Assembly (NCBI GenBank): GCA_002473385.1
Contig: DKTR01000011.1
Coordinates: forward strand, 1 to 6,467
DNA from: Lachnospiraceae bacterium UBA7225
Lineage (GTDB): Bacteria > Bacillota > Clostridia > Lachnospirales > Lachnospiraceae
Length of the DNA: 6,467 nucleotides
Direction of reading: 5' to 3'
Shown here: one piece after another, positions 6,029 through 6,467 of the stretch
How the letters are laid out: each line of letters begins with the position of its first letter
Position numbering within the stretch: the first letter of the stretch is position 1
The notes under the pieces: generated by a model
The model's input: the letters and a program-made list of their open reading frames with translations, nothing else
Database searches by the model: none
What the model was told of the DNA's origin: nothing
Translations under genes and position numbers: made by a program

Positions 6029-6319
6029 ATGAATCATTTGAAAAGCATGAATATGCTATCTCCGGAATTGAAAATACAGATTGTAAATGCACAGGCACTG
6101 GTGGATGAGACACGCAGAGAGATGAAGGAAAAAAGCGTGGATATCGATCTGACTGGGAAGCTGCAGCTCCGTGATGACTGCGCGTATCTGGAAAAACTGA
6201 TTCATAAATTTGCGAAGGGGAAAACAAATCCAAGGATGGAAGAGGATCTGAAAAATGCGGTGATTCGTCTTCAGACAACTTCCTACAATCTTCTGCGCCG
6301 CCCGTTCGGGCTGGAATAG
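6029..6319 (+). CDS. Helical protein of unknown function, third gene of the SOS cassette
   Basis: A 96-residue protein I do not recognise. It is rich in charged residues and predicted from composition to be nearly all helix, with segments at about 12-36, 44-64 and 69-91. It has one cysteine (C51), no signal peptide and no membrane segment. Its start is the least certain in the window. The ATG at 6029 has AAAGGAG (6009-6014) 14 bases upstream, while in-frame ATGs at 6047 and 6053 would give MNMLSPELKI-type starts. It lies 65 bases after the YolD-like gene on the same strand, with no promoter or terminator between, and is followed by the bidirectional terminator at 6384. It therefore most likely belongs to the same LexA-controlled transcript. 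A role as a further polymerase accessory or DNA-damage protein is inferred from position only. Confidence 0.7.
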   Translation: MNHLKSMNMLSPELKIQIVNAQALVDETRREMKEKSVDIDLTGKLQLRDDCAYLEKLIHKFAKGKTNPRMEEDLKNAVIRLQTTSYNLLRRPFGLE

Positions 6320-6383
6320 TGCAGCAGTGTGTGTCCGCTGGAAGAACGGAGGATATGACCGGCTTAACCAAATGGATATAATA

Positions 6384-6415
6384 AAAAAAGAAATCTTTTA
6401 CAAGATTTCTTTTTT
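6384..6415. terminator. Bidirectional intrinsic terminator between the SOS cassette and tRNA-Arg
   Basis: AAAAAAGAAATCTT (6384-6397) pairs perfectly with AAGATTTCTTTTTT (6402-6415) across a TTAC loop, giving 14 base pairs. The A-run and T-run arms supply a U tract on either strand. It can stop the plus-strand polymerase operon and the minus-strand tRNA transcript, whose mature 3' end is at 6422. Confidence 0.85.
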
Positions 6416-6421
6416 CAAAAG

Positions 6422-6467
6422 CGTGCGTTAGAAGATTCGAACTCCCGACCTTTTGGTCCGTAGCCAA
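6422..6467 (-). tRNA. tRNA-Arg(ACG), 3' part (runs off the right edge)
   Basis: On the minus strand the visible 46 bases correspond to positions 28-73. They comprise the anticodon stem end TTGG, the loop CTACGGA with anticodon ACG, 3' stem CCAAA, variable region AGGTC, T arm GGGAG-TTCGAAT-CTTCT, acceptor strand AACGCAC and discriminator G. The CTACGGA loop and G73 match Firmicute tRNA-Arg(ACG), which reads CGN codons through inosine-34. CCA is not encoded; CTTTT follows the discriminator, so the end must be added after transcription. The 5' half is outside the window. Confidence 0.9.

Noticed and set aside
6355..6381. Eight-codon mini-ORF (MTGLTKWI) with GGAGG just upstream
   Set aside because: The Shine-Dalgarno lies only 2 bases from the ATG, and the frame sits directly before a terminator. 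Chance is the simpler explanation.
6355..6382. ATGACC-16-TATAAT promoter-like pair
   Set aside because: It would fire straight into the terminator at 6384 with no product. The -10 match probably reflects AT-rich flanking sequence.
5763..6467. Long minus-strand open frame opposite the cassette's 3' genes
   Set aside because: Its apparent N-terminus (MATDQKVGSSNLLTHA) is the well-known false translation of a tRNA 3' half, and the rest is antisense to two genes and the terminator, with no ribosome site.

Overview
The window looks like a chromosomal segment from a Clostridia-class Firmicute, most likely a Lachnospiraceae-type gut anaerobe. This rests on the tail of RNase Y, a DUF4317 protein, strong purine-rich Shine-Dalgarno sites, a Gram-positive-type LexA box, and a UvrX/YqjW-like polymerase followed by a YolD-like small protein. 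The genus cannot be fixed from the sequence alone.

Layout. 2-94: last 30 codons of rny (RNase Y), closed by an intrinsic terminator (108-153). 223-1194: a complete Gfo/Idh/MocA-family NAD(P)-dependent oxidoreductase, convergent (3 bases between stop codons) with a cysteine synthase-family PLP enzyme on the minus strand (1198-2130, or 2142 from an upstream ATG). The cysteine synthase gene and a Nudix hydrolase (2317-2808, plus) are divergent, with two recognisable sigma-A-type promoters back to back between them. A perfect hairpin covers the upstream candidate start codon of the synthase. 2921-4039 encodes a DUF4317 protein of unknown function. It is followed by a 130-base block of inverted repeats (4051-4181) whose second half is a strong intrinsic terminator.

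4203-6415 is the most coherent functional unit. A near-consensus promoter (TTGAAA, 17 bases, TATAAT) carries a 13/14-match LexA/DinR box in its spacer. It drives a 509-residue Y-family translesion polymerase with catalytic Asp/Glu residues, a steric-gate Tyr and a QLDLF clamp-binding motif. A 59-residue YolD-like protein follows with a 4-base ATGA overlap, and then a 96-residue helical protein I do not recognise. A perfect AT-rich bidirectional hairpin terminator closes the unit and also serves a tRNA-Arg(ACG) gene entering from the right edge on the minus strand.

Functionally the window mixes housekeeping genes (RNA decay, cysteine metabolism, nucleotide-pool sanitation by the Nudix enzyme) with an SOS-inducible mutagenic-repair cassette. 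The best candidate for something not well described is the third gene of that cassette with the short YolD-like partner, followed by the structured intergenic block just upstream of the cassette promoter.
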